A stretch of DNA of 64,000 nucleotides from Halomonas sp. JB37 (GCF_002332255.1 NZ_NRGW01000001.1:1860001-1924000), one strand, 5' to 3'; shown: positions 32,547-43,434, counted from the first letter of the stretch. Notes: a model not told the origin generated them from the sequence alone. Translations and numbers: made by a program.

Positions 32547-32645
32547 GAGAGTTCCCTAGTCTGTGACATTCACGGTAGCTCTATTGTGTACGACTCAAGG
32601 CCCGACGTCATCCCAGATTCGGTCGGGTAGTGTAATAACTGATCG

Positions 32646-32942
32646 CTAGTAGCCAAGAGCGCGGCTAGCGTCGACCTGCTCACGCAGCTCTTTTCCCGGC
32701 TTAAAGTGCGGCACATACTTGCCTTCTAAATCAACGGCATCGCCCGTTTTGGGGTTGCGCCCAACCCGCGGCTCTCGGTAGTGCAGCGAAAAGCTGCCGA
32801 AGCCGCGGATCTCAACGCGACCGCCACTCGATAGTGCGTCGGTCATATCGTCTAGGATAATGCGCACCGCCGTTTCAACATCTTTGGCGGATAACTCCGG
32901 TTGACGCATCGCGATTTGTTCGATTAATTCAGATTTAGTCAT
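32646..32942 (-). CDS. ihfB: Integration host factor subunit beta
   Basis: DNA-bending nucleoid protein, partner of IhfA. The HU/IHF fold is clear: [40 protein letters not shown] with the intercalating-proline arm, and [10 protein letters not shown]. 98 residues. SD GGGAG precedes the ATG. rpsA, the usual upstream neighbour of ihfB, is absent; instead sdhE diverges from it. It probably heads an ihfB-lapA-lapB transcript. Confidence 0.97.
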   Translation of the reverse strand: MTKSELIEQIAMRQPELSAKDVETAVRIILDDMTDALSSGGRVEIRGFGSFSLHYREPRVGRNPKTGDAVDLEGKYVPHFKPGKELREQVDASRALGY

Positions 32943-33149
32943 CGGTTAGCTCCCTGCGAACATTGAAGGCCGTGACGCGCTCCCGACCTCACTAACATCA
33001 AATTCAGCATACTGCGCTATTGAATATAAAACAATTCAGATAAAACAAGGTTCTAGACCCATTAGCAGCATAGGCGAAGTGTGGCGCTGGCGCGACCCTG
33101 TAGCTTAGGTATACTGGCTTTTCATTTTTGTGATCTTGAGAGGCTGACG

Positions 33150-33443
33150 TTGAGCGACGACACATCCCCTGCAGCTGTACGGCGCAAGCGGCTTTATTGG
33201 CACTCCCGCCGAGGTATGTGGGAGCTTGATTTGCTGCTAATTCCGTTTCTTGAGCAACGCTTTGATCAGCTTAGTGATGCGGATAAGCTGGCCTATGAGC
33301 AATTAATTGAAGGTGAGGACCAGGATCTTTTTGTCTGGCTCATGCATCGGGAGTGGCCTGAAGAAGCCAGCCAGCGTCGCATTGTACAAATGATTGTTGA
33401 ACATGCTGAAACCACCGATAATTCTGCCTATCGCACCCTCTAA
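33150..33443 (+). CDS. sdhE: FAD assembly factor SdhE (succinate dehydrogenase flavinylation)
   Basis: Small soluble protein (97 residues) that promotes covalent FAD attachment to SdhA. The defining RGMWELD motif (RGxxE, residues 21-25) and LFVWLM are present. The frame opens at 33081, but TTG at 33150 with GAGAGG 6 nt upstream gives a protein of family length, so I use it. Overlaps the following ygfX-like gene by about 41 bp, the same arrangement as in E. coli. Confidence 0.88.
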   Translation: MSDDTSPAAVRRKRLYWHSRRGMWELDLLLIPFLEQRFDQLSDADKLAYEQLIEGEDQDLFVWLMHREWPEEASQRRIVQMIVEHAETTDNSAYRTL

Positions 33444-33828
33444 CTATTGGCTGTCAGCACAATGCTGCCTTTTTACTGGATTGGCGGCGCTGGGCTATTG
33501 GGTCGGCGGTGCGTTAGCGCTGATGCTGGTGAGTACGCTAGGGGCTATCGCCCTCTGGCGTGCTTACACTCAAGCACCTAAAGGCGTGCTTAGCCTTAGT
33601 TCAACGGCATCGTCATGCTATGGCCGCTGGCTGCTACCGTTTGATCCAGAGCAGTCGGCGGGTAGCCGCCCATCACTTGGCGATGAATATCAAGTGCGCT
33701 GCGACTACTTGGGGCCTTGGTTGATCGGTCTTTACGTGGGAAAGCAGAGGATTTGGCTTTGGCCGGACAGTGCGCCGCCAGAGCGCTTGCGTGAAGTAAG
33801 GCGGCTATTTCATCGTCCCGGGCGCTAG
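33403..33828 (+). CDS. YgfX-like membrane protein
   Basis: A 141-residue protein with two adjoining hydrophobic segments (LFTGLAALGYWVGGALALML and neighbouring residues) and a cytosolic C-terminal part ending in IWLWPDSAPPERLREVRRLF, the pattern of YgfX (formerly CptA). Position directly after and overlapping sdhE strongly supports this. Start is uncertain: TTG 33394 and ATG 33403 are both in frame inside sdhE; I chose the ATG. YgfX has been described as a toxin or as a factor working with SdhE; neither can be judged here. Its 3' end overlaps nadB by 24 bp. Confidence 0.68.
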   Translation: MLKPPIILPIAPSNYWLSAQCCLFTGLAALGYWVGGALALMLVSTLGAIALWRAYTQAPKGVLSLSSTASSCYGRWLLPFDPEQSAGSRPSLGDEYQVRCDYLGPWLIGLYVGKQRIWLWPDSAPPERLREVRRLFHRPGR

Positions 33829-35406
33829 ATGCATGCTTGAGAGCATTGAAGCGGTGGGTTTAGGCTGCTGATGAGGCCAATCGGTCGTGAAATGCAGGCC
33901 GCGTGACTCACGTCGCTGCTGGGCAGCCAGTACTGTCAATATGGCCAGCTGCAGTGCCTGAATTAGGCGACGGCCTTCTGGGGCTGCTTGGATGCCTTCA
34001 AGTCCTTCCGCGCTGTTTAACAGCGCCTTTAGCTGCTCCATGGCCGTTTTTAATCCCGCATTGCTGCGCACAATGCACACATGCTGGCTCATCACTTGAC
34101 GCATGCGCTGGCGAATGTCCTTCAGTGCCGATTGAGAAATAGCGGACGCCGCAGGTTGGGCGGGAGGACGATATTCATCGCGGTGTAAGCCTTTGTCTTG
34201 TTTTTGCGCGCAGGCTAATAGTGCTTGTGCGCAGCTCCTAGCAAACACCAAACACTCAAGCAGCGAGTTGCTTGCCATTCGGTTAGCTCCATGCAGGCCT
34301 GTGCATGCCGTTTCACCAATGGCATAAAGGTTAATAACGCTGGTAGCGCCTTGCAGGTTGGTGGCGATGCCGCCGCAGCTATAGTGGGCGGCAGGCACCA
34401 CAGGGATAGCTTGCTGGGTAATATCAATGCCCCGAGTGATGCAATGAGCTTGAATGGTAGGGAAGTGGTGGCGAATGGCCTCGGTGCCTAGATGACGAAT
34501 ATCCAGCCACACGTGGCCGAGCGTGCCGCGCTGTATCTCAGTATCAATAGCGCGGGCGACGATATCGCGAGGCGCCAGCTCGGCGCGTTGATCCAGCGCC
34601 AGCATAAAGCGCTGCCCGGTTTCATTTAGCAGGTGTCCACCTTCGCCCCGCACTGCCTCGCTGATCAAAAAGGCGGGGCCTTCAGGGTCAAATAAGCAGG
34701 TCGGATGAAACTGCTGAAACTCCAAATTCATTAGCTGGGCGCCCAGCTCGGCGGCCATCATCATGCCTTCGCCGCTGCTTGGGGTTGGCGTTGTGGTGTG
34801 TTGATAAAGCCCGCTGGCACCGCCGGTGGCGATAACGGTATGGCGTGCCGTAATCGAGTGCCACTGTTGGTTAAGATCACTGCCATAGGCGCCTCGACAC
34901 CTACCGCTATCATCTTGTGATAAGCTAACGATTGTTAGGTCGTTGCGCTGCATAATCCGTGGATGCTGTGCGACCTTATCTAATAGCGTCTCTACCACGG
35001 CGCGCCCCGTGGCGTCATCTGCGTGGATGATGCGTCGGGCATTGTGGCCACCCTCACGAGTCAGATGATACGGGTAGCGTGCGTCAGGGTCGGTCTCAGG
35101 CGTAAAAGGAACGCCTTTATCGATCAGCCACTGAATGGCGGAGGGGCCGTTGGCGACGGTAAACCGAACGGCCTCTGTATCGCACAGGCCATCCCCCGCA
35201 ACCAGCGTATCGTTAATATGTGCTTCGAGGTTGTCGTCAGGTGAAAGAACCGCGGCAATACCGCCCTGTGCCCAGCGGCTGGCCCCTTGGTCGTCTTGAG
35301 CAGGGCGCACGAGCATTACTGACAGGTGGTCAGCAATGTCCAGAGCAAGCGTTAACCCGGCAACGCCGCCGCCAATGATCAGTACGTCGGGTGTTGGCGT
35401 GCTCAT
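33805..35406 (-). CDS. nadB: L-aspartate oxidase
   Basis: FAD enzyme oxidising aspartate to iminoaspartate, first step of de novo NAD synthesis. N-terminal Rossmann motif IIGGGVAGLTLALD (residues 10-23), SRWAQGGIAAV, REGGHNARRIIHADDATG, the fumarate-reductase-like HPTCLF and SEAVRGEGGHLLN, and GLHGANRMASNSLLE are all present. 533 residues, normal. The upstream 230 bp to tRNA-Leu contain a 9-bp inverted repeat (AGGCGAACG at 35468-35476, its complement at 35546-35554) of unknown meaning. Its 3' end overlaps the ygfX-like gene. Confidence 0.96.
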   Translation of the reverse strand: MSTPTPDVLIIGGGVAGLTLALDIADHLSVMLVRPAQDDQGASRWAQGGIAAVLSPDDNLEAHINDTLVAGDGLCDTEAVRFTVANGPSAIQWLIDKGVPFTPETDPDARYPYHLTREGGHNARRIIHADDATGRAVVETLLDKVAQHPRIMQRNDLTIVSLSQDDSGRCRGAYGSDLNQQWHSITARHTVIATGGASGLYQHTTTPTPSSGEGMMMAAELGAQLMNLEFQQFHPTCLFDPEGPAFLISEAVRGEGGHLLNETGQRFMLALDQRAELAPRDIVARAIDTEIQRGTLGHVWLDIRHLGTEAIRHHFPTIQAHCITRGIDITQQAIPVVPAAHYSCGGIATNLQGATSVINLYAIGETACTGLHGANRMASNSLLECLVFARSCAQALLACAQKQDKGLHRDEYRPPAQPAASAISQSALKDIRQRMRQVMSQHVCIVRSNAGLKTAMEQLKALLNSAEGLEGIQAAPEGRRLIQALQLAILTVLAAQQRRESRGLHFTTDWPHQQPKPTASMLSSMHLAPGTMK

Positions 35407-35633
35407 GATGCCCGCTCCTTATTGTTGGTTCGCGTGCTTGCCGGATGTCAGTTCACGGTCAGTGTCTAGGCGAACGAAAGCCGAGCATCATAGCGTGACA
35501 ATGACTAAATGACGATATTGCTGAACGCAAAATAGGCCCTGCAAGCGTTCGCCTGGGGCAATAAGAATAGCTAACTCAATAGAAAGGAGGGCAGCCAAAA
35601 GCTGAAGAGAAATGAAGAGTCAAACAAAAGAAA

Positions 35634-35720
35634 TGGTGCCCGGAGCCGGACTTGAACCGGCACGGGGTTTCCCCCGAGAGATTTTAAGTCTCTTGCGTCT
35701 ACCGATTTCGCCATCCGGGC
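35634..35720 (-). tRNA. tRNA-Leu (anticodon TAA)
   Basis: Full 87-nt cloverleaf read on the minus strand, starting GCCCGGATGGCG and ending in encoded CCA. The acceptor stem GCCCGGA pairs with TCCGGGC; the D-loop has GGTAGACGC; the anticodon stem AGAGA/TCTCT encloses CTTAAAA, anticodon TAA; a long variable arm and TTCAAGTCC follow. Long variable arm and anticodon identify tRNA-Leu for UUA. Confidence 0.97.
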
Positions 35721-35804
35721 AAATCATTGCAATGTTGTTTCAAATTTTTTTCAAAAAAACTTTGAAAAATGGTGCTTTGAAAAGCCATTGCTACACGAGA
35801 AATG

Positions 35805-35878
35805 TGGAGGCTGGAGTCGGAATCGAACCGGCGTACACGGAGTTGCAGTCCGCTGCATAACCACTCTGCCATCCAGCC
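35805..35878 (-). tRNA. tRNA-Cys (anticodon GCA)
   Basis: 74-nt cloverleaf on the minus strand, starting GGCTGGATGGCAGAG and ending CCTCCA with the U discriminator typical of tRNA-Cys and an encoded CCA. The anticodon stem GCGGA/TCCGT encloses CTGCAAC, anticodon GCA; the T-arm is GGTTCGATTCC. Middle gene of a Gly-Cys-Leu cluster. Confidence 0.97.
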
Positions 35879-35889
35879 TCAAGAGTCAT

Positions 35890-35964
35890 TGGAGCGGGAA
35901 AGGAGATTCGAACTCCCGACCCTCGCCTTGGCAAGGCGATGCTCTACCACTGAGCTATTCCCGC
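35890..35964 (-). tRNA. tRNA-Gly (anticodon GCC)
   Basis: 75-nt cloverleaf on the minus strand, GCGGGAATAGCTCAG to TTCCCGCTCCA, anticodon loop TTGCCAA with GCC. First gene of the cluster; it is preceded by a consensus promoter. The order tRNA-Gly, tRNA-Cys, tRNA-Leu downstream of pgsA matches glyW-cysT-leuZ in E. coli. Confidence 0.97.
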
Positions 35965-35979
35965 TCGACTCGATGGCGA

Positions 35980-36007
35980 ATTATACGGATCACCACCGAG
36001 TTGTCAA
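35980..36007 (-). promoter_or_regulatory. Consensus sigma-70 promoter of the Gly-Cys-Leu tRNA operon
   Basis: On the minus strand a perfect TTGACA (36007-36002) and a perfect TATAAT (35985-35980) are separated by 16 bp. The GC-rich stretch after the -10 (TCGCCATCGAG) fits a stringent-control discriminator. The tRNA-Gly gene starts 16 bp after the -10. Confidence 0.88.
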
Positions 36008-36065
36008 TCAATCAATCTTAGATTGTTACTTATTTATTTATCAGCAGCTTACACGGAGCGACTAG

Positions 36066-36614
36066 TTACATCGAACGGCTGAGATGCGGCCAGGCGGCTT
36101 TTAGATACTGAATCATTGACCAGAGCGTTAGAGCAGCGGCGACATACACTACGACAACGCCTACCAGCGCAAGCGGGTGCGCTGGCGGGAAAGCCAGTAG
36201 AATGAGTAAGGAGACCATTTGTAGCGTTGTTTTGAGCTTGCCAACCCATGATACAGCCACCATGCCACGCTTGCCCATTTCCGCCATCCATTCTCGCAGA
36301 GCTGAAATAACAATTTCCCGGCCGATAATGACGAGGGCGGGAAGCGTTAGCACTAACGTGTCGTAGCGTTCAATTAATAGTGCCAGGGCCACCACGACCA
36401 TGAGCTTGTCGGCCACAGGATCTAAAAAAGCGCCAAACGGCGTTGACTGATTCCAGCGGCGTGCTAAATAGCCGTCCAGCCAGTCAGTAATCGAGGCTAG
36501 GCCAAATAGCCCCGCTGCCACGGGCATGCTCCAGTTGAACGGGAGATAAAACAGCACCACGAGTAGCGGGATGAAGGCGATTCTCGCCAGGGTCAGTATG
36601 TTGGGTATATTCAT
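36066..36614 (-). CDS. pgsA: CDP-diacylglycerol-glycerol-3-phosphate 3-phosphatidyltransferase
   Basis: Inner-membrane enzyme for phosphatidylglycerol phosphate, precursor of phosphatidylglycerol and cardiolipin. The CDP-alcohol phosphotransferase signature D-x2-DG-x2-AR-x8-G-x3-D-x3-D is intact (Asp44, Asp47 in DWLDGYLARR, then GAFLDPVAD). 182 residues with several membrane helices. It lies between uvrC and the tRNA-Gly-Cys-Leu cluster, on the same strand. Confidence 0.96.
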   Translation of the reverse strand: MNIPNILTLARIAFIPLLVVLFYLPFNWSMPVAAGLFGLASITDWLDGYLARRWNQSTPFGAFLDPVADKLMVVVALALLIERYDTLVLTLPALVIIGREIVISALREWMAEMGKRGMVAVSWVGKLKTTLQMVSLLILLAFPPAHPLALVGVVVVYVAAALTLWSMIQYLKAAWPHLSRSM

Positions 36615-36708
36615 CGCAGGAAGCGATCCTTGCTGGAAATCATAGGATTCGAAATGTTTGGAGTCATTCTATCCCCCTTAGCCGATAGCATCCATGCTAA
36701 CAGGATGT

Positions 36709-38523
36709 TTATCCGTTTAACGCCCGGTAAATACTTTCGGCGAGTGCCGCATTGATACCCGGTACGCGTATAAGTTCATCGCGGCTGGCTTTTTGTACGC
36801 CTTGTAGGCCGCCAAAAAAGCGTAATAACTCTCGTCTACGTTTAGGGCCAACGCCAGGAATGTCTTGTAGGGTAGACGTGCGTCTTGCTTTGTCGCGCTG
36901 GGCGCGATGTCCGGCAATCGCAAAGCGGTGTGACTCATCCCGAATGTGCTGTATCAGGTGCAGCGCCGGCGAGGAGGGGTCTAGGTTGAGGGGGTTGTCC
37001 GCTGTTTCTAAGAATAGGCTTTCAAGCCCCGCCTTACGCGTTGTGCCCTTGGCAACCCCGAGTAGAATGATATTGGTAATATCTAATGCTTTAAACACGC
37101 CGCGAGCCATGTTGAGCTGACCTTTACCGCCATCGACAATCAAAATGTCGGGCGCCACCGCTTCGCCACTTTTTACCCGTTTTAGGCGGCGTGTCAACGC
37201 TTGCTGCATGGCTGCGTAATCATCGCCTGCGGCTACTCCTTCAATGCGAAAATGCCGATAGTCACTTTTACGCGGCCCCTGGTGATCAAAGACAACGCAG
37301 GAGGCAACGGTGGCTTCGCCATGGCTGTGGCTAATATCAAAGCACTCAAGGCGCTGGGGTATTTCGTCTAGCTCCAGTGCTTTCTGTAAGGCGCTAAAAC
37401 GTTGGGTCAGCTGCGTTTGGTTGGCGAGATGTGACGCCAACTGCTGTTCTGCGTTAGTAATAGCGAGTTGCTGCCACTGGGCACGGTGACCGCGCACCTG
37501 GCTAGTCACCCGGATTCGTTTGCCCGCCTGCTGGGTCAGCGCTTCGGCAATCAGATCGCTGTCCTCTAACGGATGGCTGGTGATGACTTCGCTGGGCACG
37601 TTATGCGGTTGACCAAAATAATATTGGCTGACGACTTCCGTCAGCAGTATCTCAATCGGCAGGTCTAGATCGTTTTTCGGCGTGTGATGGCGCGCGCCCA
37701 GTAGTCGGCCATCGCGAACGCTTAGAACAGAAACGCCCAGCGCACCGGGGCGCGTGGCAAGCGCGAAAATATCCGCATCGCCGCCGCCGGTGTCGACAAA
37801 CTGGCGCTGTTGAAGCTGGCGCAACTGCTGTACTTGATCGCGAAGGCGTGCGGCTTCCTCAAAGTTTAGCGCTTTGCTGGCTGCCTCCATCGCGGCCACC
37901 AGCTCTTGGGTCACATTTTCACTTTTACCTTCTAAGCACATCACCGCATGTTCAAGGTCACGGCGGTAATCCTCTGCCGAAATATAGTCAACGCAAGGCG
38001 CGCTGCAGCGCTGGATTTGATACTGCAAGCATGGCCGCGAGCGATGCGCGAATACGCTGTCTTCGCAGTTGCGGATATGAAATATTTTTTGCATCAACGA
38101 TAGGCTTTCGCGCACGGCTCCGCTGCTAGGGTAGGGGCCTAAATAGCGGCCATCGTCGCGCCGTTGACGTGCGCGCTTATACTCTAATGCTGGGTAAGCA
38201 TGGCGGTCGGTGACAAACACGAAGGGATACGATTTGTCGTCACGCAACAAAATATTGTACGGCGGGCGCAGCTGTTTGATTAGCGTCTGCTCGAGTAGCA
38301 GCGCTTCTGTTTCCGTGCGTGTAACAGTGACTTGCACGTCGGCAATGCGGCCAACCATCGCCTGGGTTTTGGTGTTCAACTGGCCGCGGAAATAACTGGA
38401 TAGGCGTGCTTTAAGGCGCTTGGCCTTACCGACATAAAGCGTATTGCTTTGTTCATCGAGCATGCGATAAACCCCGGGGGAGGTGCTCACGGAGCTCAAG
38501 AACTGTTTTGAATCAAAGGTCAT
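36709..38523 (-). CDS. uvrC: UvrABC excinuclease subunit C
   Basis: Makes both incisions in nucleotide excision repair. N-terminal GIY-YIG domain (PGVYRMLDEQSNTLYVGKAK), central UVR motif (KALNFEEAARLRDQVQQL), RNase H-like C-terminal nuclease domain (LECFDISHSHG, ILIVDGGKGQL) and terminal tandem helix-hairpin-helix (LQDIPGVGPKRRRELL, RVPGINAALAESIY). 604 residues, normal. Lies between a GacA/UvrY regulator and pgsA, a widely conserved order. Confidence 0.97.
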   Translation of the reverse strand: MTFDSKQFLSSVSTSPGVYRMLDEQSNTLYVGKAKRLKARLSSYFRGQLNTKTQAMVGRIADVQVTVTRTETEALLLEQTLIKQLRPPYNILLRDDKSYPFVFVTDRHAYPALEYKRARQRRDDGRYLGPYPSSGAVRESLSLMQKIFHIRNCEDSVFAHRSRPCLQYQIQRCSAPCVDYISAEDYRRDLEHAVMCLEGKSENVTQELVAAMEAASKALNFEEAARLRDQVQQLRQLQQRQFVDTGGGDADIFALATRPGALGVSVLSVRDGRLLGARHHTPKNDLDLPIEILLTEVVSQYYFGQPHNVPSEVITSHPLEDSDLIAEALTQQAGKRIRVTSQVRGHRAQWQQLAITNAEQQLASHLANQTQLTQRFSALQKALELDEIPQRLECFDISHSHGEATVASCVVFDHQGPRKSDYRHFRIEGVAAGDDYAAMQQALTRRLKRVKSGEAVAPDILIVDGGKGQLNMARGVFKALDITNIILLGVAKGTTRKAGLESLFLETADNPLNLDPSSPALHLIQHIRDESHRFAIAGHRAQRDKARRTSTLQDIPGVGPKRRRELLRFFGGLQGVQKASRDELIRVPGINAALAESIYRALNG

Positions 38524-38561
38524 ATCAGCGTGTCGGTACCCGATTACAGCGGAAGGTGGGG

Positions 38562-39212
38562 TTATATTTGGGTCGTGTCAAACCCCTCGACCAGCCCATG
38601 CCGAAGCGCTAAATGCGTTAGCTCAACGTCAGTGGCAACCTGTAGTTTATCAAAGAGTCGATAGCGATAGGTGTTTACTGTTTTAGGACTTAAATGTAGA
38701 CGGTCAGAAATATCTTGCACCCGCTGGCAATTAACAATCATGAGCGCGATTTGTAGCTCACGGTGGGAGAGGTGGCTAAAAGGATTGTCTTCATTGGTGA
38801 AATGAGAAAGTGCTAAGCGCTGAGCAATTTCCTGGCTGACGTAACGGCCGCCATGAAACACTTGTCGTATGGCCTCGGTCATTTCTAGCGCACCGGCGCC
38901 TTTGCTTAAAAAACCTGAAGCACCGGCTTCGAGCATACGTCTCAGTACGCTGTCCTCCATGTGTGCGGTCAAGATGAGGACCTTAATGTCTTCCATCGTG
39001 CGGCGAATGCGTCGCGTTGCTTCCAGCCCGCCAATCCCCGGCATACGAATATCCATCAGCACGATATCGGGCTTCAATTGACGGCACTGAGTTACCGCGC
39101 TTTCACCGTCGTCGACCTCGCCTACAATTTTAATGTCGGACTCTTCGTTTAGTAGGTGGGCGATACTCGTTCTAACGAGATGGTGGTCATCGGCGATAAG
39201 GACACTGATCAA
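38562..39212 (-). CDS. uvrY: GacA/UvrY-family response regulator
   Basis: NarL/FixJ-type two-component regulator, 216 residues. The receiver has the acidic pair Asp8-Asp9, phosphoacceptor Asp54 (VLMDIRMPG), Thr in ILTAH and Lys in FLSKGAG. The C-terminal LuxR-type helix-turn-helix is LSHRELQIALMIVNCQRVQDI...LSPKTVNTYRYRLFDKL. Linkage to uvrC identifies it as the GacA/UvrY orthologue that, with GacS/BarA, drives small RNAs antagonising CsrA/RsmA. No kinase is adjacent, as usual. Confidence 0.94.
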   Translation of the reverse strand: MISVLIADDHHLVRTSIAHLLNEESDIKIVGEVDDGESAVTQCRQLKPDIVLMDIRMPGIGGLEATRRIRRTMEDIKVLILTAHMEDSVLRRMLEAGASGFLSKGAGALEMTEAIRQVFHGGRYVSQEIAQRLALSHFTNEDNPFSHLSHRELQIALMIVNCQRVQDISDRLHLSPKTVNTYRYRLFDKLQVATDVELTHLALRHGLVEGFDTTQI

Positions 39213-39345
39213 TGGACAGGCTCCTGCATGGAAACTTCTTGGGCTCAGGCGTTGGCCTTGTACGCTAATCTATTACATTAACTGCATATAGGGTGCCACA
39301 GCTAACAACAAAGGAGAATTAGATAAAAGCAGGTGATTCAAAAAC

Positions 39346-39374
39346 TTGACTGAGATAAATGTTCATCGTAGTAT
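39346..39374 (+). promoter_or_regulatory. Sigma-70 promoter of tRNA-Ala
   Basis: TTGACT (39346-39351), 17-bp spacer, TAGTAT (39369-39374), followed by the GC-rich CCGCCTCGC discriminator typical of stable-RNA promoters. The tRNA begins 29 bp after the -10. Confidence 0.8.
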
Positions 39375-39403
39375 CCGCCTCGCTGCAAGTACGAGCAGTA
39401 AGT

Positions 39404-39479
39404 GGGGCCTTAGCTCAGCTGGGAGAGCGCAACACTGGCAGTGTTGAGGTCAGCGGTTCGATCCCGCTAGGCTCCACCA
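39404..39479 (+). tRNA. tRNA-Ala (anticodon GGC)
   Basis: 76-nt cloverleaf with encoded CCA. The acceptor stem GGGGCCT/AGGCTCC contains the G3:U70 wobble pair that defines alanine identity. The anticodon stem CAACA/TGTTG encloses CTGGCAG, anticodon GGC for GCC codons; T-arm GGTTCGATCCC. Single-gene transcript with its own promoter and terminator. Confidence 0.97.
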
Positions 39480-39506
39480 TTATATTCACTGTTATCGATC
39501 ATCGAT

Positions 39507-39541
39507 AAAAAAGCCTCGCGGTTTAAGCGAGGCTTTTTTTG
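39507..39541. terminator. Bidirectional intrinsic terminator (tRNA-Ala / argF)
   Basis: Stem GCCTCGC (39513-39519) / GCGAGGC (39527-39533) with a 7-nt loop, flanked by A6 on the left and T7-8 on the right, so it works on both strands. It ends tRNA-Ala on the plus strand and argF on the minus strand. Confidence 0.92.
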
Positions 39542-39556
39542 TCTTAATGTCAGCGG

Positions 39557-40477
39557 CTAAGCTGCAATTTTGCCTAGTAGCAAAAATTCGATAAGCGCTT
39601 TTTGTGCGTGTAAACGGTTGCCGGCTTCTTGCCAAACGACCGCACGAGGGTCGTCGAGCAGGGTGAGGCTAATCTCTTCGCCGCGATGAGCCGGCAGGCA
39701 GTGCAAGAACAGCGCGTCCTGGCGGGCGCCATCAAGCATCACTTCCGTGACTTGGAAGCCTGCGAAGTCTGCTTCGCGTTTAGCCTGTTCTTCTTCCTGT
39801 CCCATTGAAGCCCAAACATCGGTGGTGATTAAGTCAGCGTCTTTGACCGCTGCCTGAGGGTCATGCAGCATGCTAACGTGATCGCCGGCGGCCGCCATTA
39901 TGTCAGCGCGCGGCTCGTAGCCTTTTGGGCAGCATACGCGCAGATGAAAGCCGAACTGGCGGGCAGCATTGATCCATGAATGGCACATGTTATTGCCATC
40001 GCCAATCCATACTGCAGTACGGCCCTTAACGCTGCCGCGTAGCTCGGTCCAGGTCATTACGTCAGCCAGTAGCTGGCAAGGGTGATAGTCATCACTTAAC
40101 GCGTTAATGACCGGCACACTGCTAGCGCTGGCATAGGTTTCCAGCCCTGCATGTGAAAACGTGCGGATCATCACCGCATCGACCATCTCAGACAGTACGC
40201 GAGCAGTGTCTTCAATCGGTTCGCCGCGGCCTAGCTGCGTATCGCGGGGAGAGAGAAATAGTGCGTGGCCACCAAACTGCGCCATTCCTGTTTCAAACGA
40301 CACCCGCGTGCGAGTTGATGATTTTTCAAAGATCATCGCCAGAGTGCGGTTGGATAATGGTGTATAAACAGGGCCTTGGGCCTTAAGATTGGTCTTAATC
40401 GTAATGGCGCGTTGGATTAAATAGTCCAGCTCATCCGGGGACAAATCTAGCAAGGTCAGGAAATGGCGTGTCGCCAT
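39557..40477 (-). CDS. argF: Ornithine carbamoyltransferase
   Basis: Forms citrulline from ornithine and carbamoyl phosphate in arginine synthesis. Motifs: carbamoyl-phosphate loop SSTRTR (residues 53-58), the HPCQLLAD region, and the catalytic-Cys motif [10 protein letters not shown]. 306 residues; SD GGAGAG before ATG. Standing alone, away from other arg genes, and lacking the longer tail of many catabolic ArcB proteins, it is more likely the anabolic enzyme. Confidence 0.94.
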   Translation of the reverse strand: MATRHFLTLLDLSPDELDYLIQRAITIKTNLKAQGPVYTPLSNRTLAMIFEKSSTRTRVSFETGMAQFGGHALFLSPRDTQLGRGEPIEDTARVLSEMVDAVMIRTFSHAGLETYASASSVPVINALSDDYHPCQLLADVMTWTELRGSVKGRTAVWIGDGNNMCHSWINAARQFGFHLRVCCPKGYEPRADIMAAAGDHVSMLHDPQAAVKDADLITTDVWASMGQEEEQAKREADFAGFQVTEVMLDGARQDALFLHCLPAHRGEEISLTLLDDPRAVVWQEAGNRLHAQKALIEFLLLGKIAA

Positions 40478-40633
40478 AGGGGCTTCTCTCCGCGCAAAAA
40501 CACTATCCTAGCGATGCGGCAGGGGATGCGCAACGCGTACGGCATGCGTAGAATGATGCCTACACGTTAAGCCTAGCGTTCCACTCGAGCATTAGTGAGT
40601 GGGCTCCGGCTATTTTTATGCGAGGAAAATTGT

Positions 40634-40984
40634 ATGAGCACGACTGCCGAAAACATTCAGCGCCAAATTAGCGAAAACCCAATCCTCATCTACATGAAAG
40701 GATCTCCGCAACTGCCACAGTGCGGTTTTTCTGCCCAGACAATTCAAGCGCTAATGAGCTGTGGCGAGCGTTTTGCGTTCGTTAATATCCTCGATAATCC
40801 GGATATTCGCGCCGAGCTGCCGAAAATTGCTAACTGGCCGACGTTCCCCCAGCTGTGGGTTGAAGGTGAGCTCGTAGGCGGCTGTGACATCGTGGTAGAA
40901 ATGCATCAAAGCGGCGAATTGGAAAAGCTAGTAAAAGCCGCTGCTCAGCGCGCTGGTGCGGTAGAAGGCGGCGACAACGCTTAA
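40634..40984 (+). CDS. grxD: Monothiol glutaredoxin Grx4
   Basis: CGFS-type monothiol glutaredoxin (116 residues) that binds a glutathione-ligated 2Fe-2S cluster and helps deliver Fe-S clusters. CGFS is at residues 30-33, MKGSP just before it, and the cis-Pro loop WPTFPQLWVEGELVGGCDIV follows. The ATG at 40634 has GAGGAAAA upstream; the open frame begins earlier at 40595 without homology. Precedes dnaX by 30 bp, perhaps by chance. Confidence 0.96.
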   Translation: MSTTAENIQRQISENPILIYMKGSPQLPQCGFSAQTIQALMSCGERFAFVNILDNPDIRAELPKIANWPTFPQLWVEGELVGGCDIVVEMHQSGELEKLVKAAAQRAGAVEGGDNA

Positions 40985-41014
40985 GCATTACCCTCTCGAA
41001 GGAAAAACAGCTTC

Positions 41015-43045
<2,031 letters not shown>

Positions 43046-43104
43046 CAGCGCATCCTGCGAGTCACGTCCTTAGACTTTTTTTCAGCCATATTGGAGATCG
43101 GATC

Positions 43105-43431
43105 ATGCTTAAAGGTGGAATGGGCAACTTGATGAAGCAGGCCCAAGAAATGCAGGAAAAGATGCAGCACGCCCAGGAAGAAGTCGCCAAGGTTGAGGTT
43201 CAGGGCGAAGCGGGCGCTGGTATGGTGAAAGTTACAATGAACGGTCGCCATGACGTTTCCAATGTGACCATCGATCCTAGCGTTATGGAAGAAGATAAGG
43301 AGCTGCTGGAAGATTTGCTGGCGGCGGCGGTTAATGATGCGGTACGCAAAGTAGAAGTTAGCTCTAAGGCGAAAATGGAAGAAGCGACGTCCGGGCTGAG
43401 TCTTCCTCCCGGCTTTAAGATGCCGTTCTAA
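43105..43431 (+). CDS. ybaB: YbaB/EbfC family nucleoid-associated protein
   Basis: Small (108 residues) dimeric DNA-binding protein. The start [21 protein letters not shown], a charged helix, [21 protein letters not shown] and a Gly/Pro-rich end [12 protein letters not shown] are typical. Lies between dnaX and recR with only 3 bp to recR, as in most gammaproteobacteria; probably an operon with roles in nucleoid or recombination functions. Confidence 0.95.
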   Translation: MLKGGMGNLMKQAQEMQEKMQHAQEEVAKVEVQGEAGAGMVKVTMNGRHDVSNVTIDPSVMEEDKELLEDLLAAAVNDAVRKVEVSSKAKMEEATSGLSLPPGFKMPF

Positions 43432-43434
43432 GCA

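Noticed and set aside
35468-35554. Nine-bp inverted repeat upstream of nadB as a riboswitch or regulatory hairpin
   Set aside because: The 69-bp separation and lack of further pairing or conserved motif give no support for a specific RNA element.
35726-35772. A/T-rich inverted repeat between tRNA-Leu and tRNA-Cys as a terminator
   Set aside because: It is in the spacer of a tRNA operon with one strong promoter upstream; the stem is all A/T and probably only a processing spacer.
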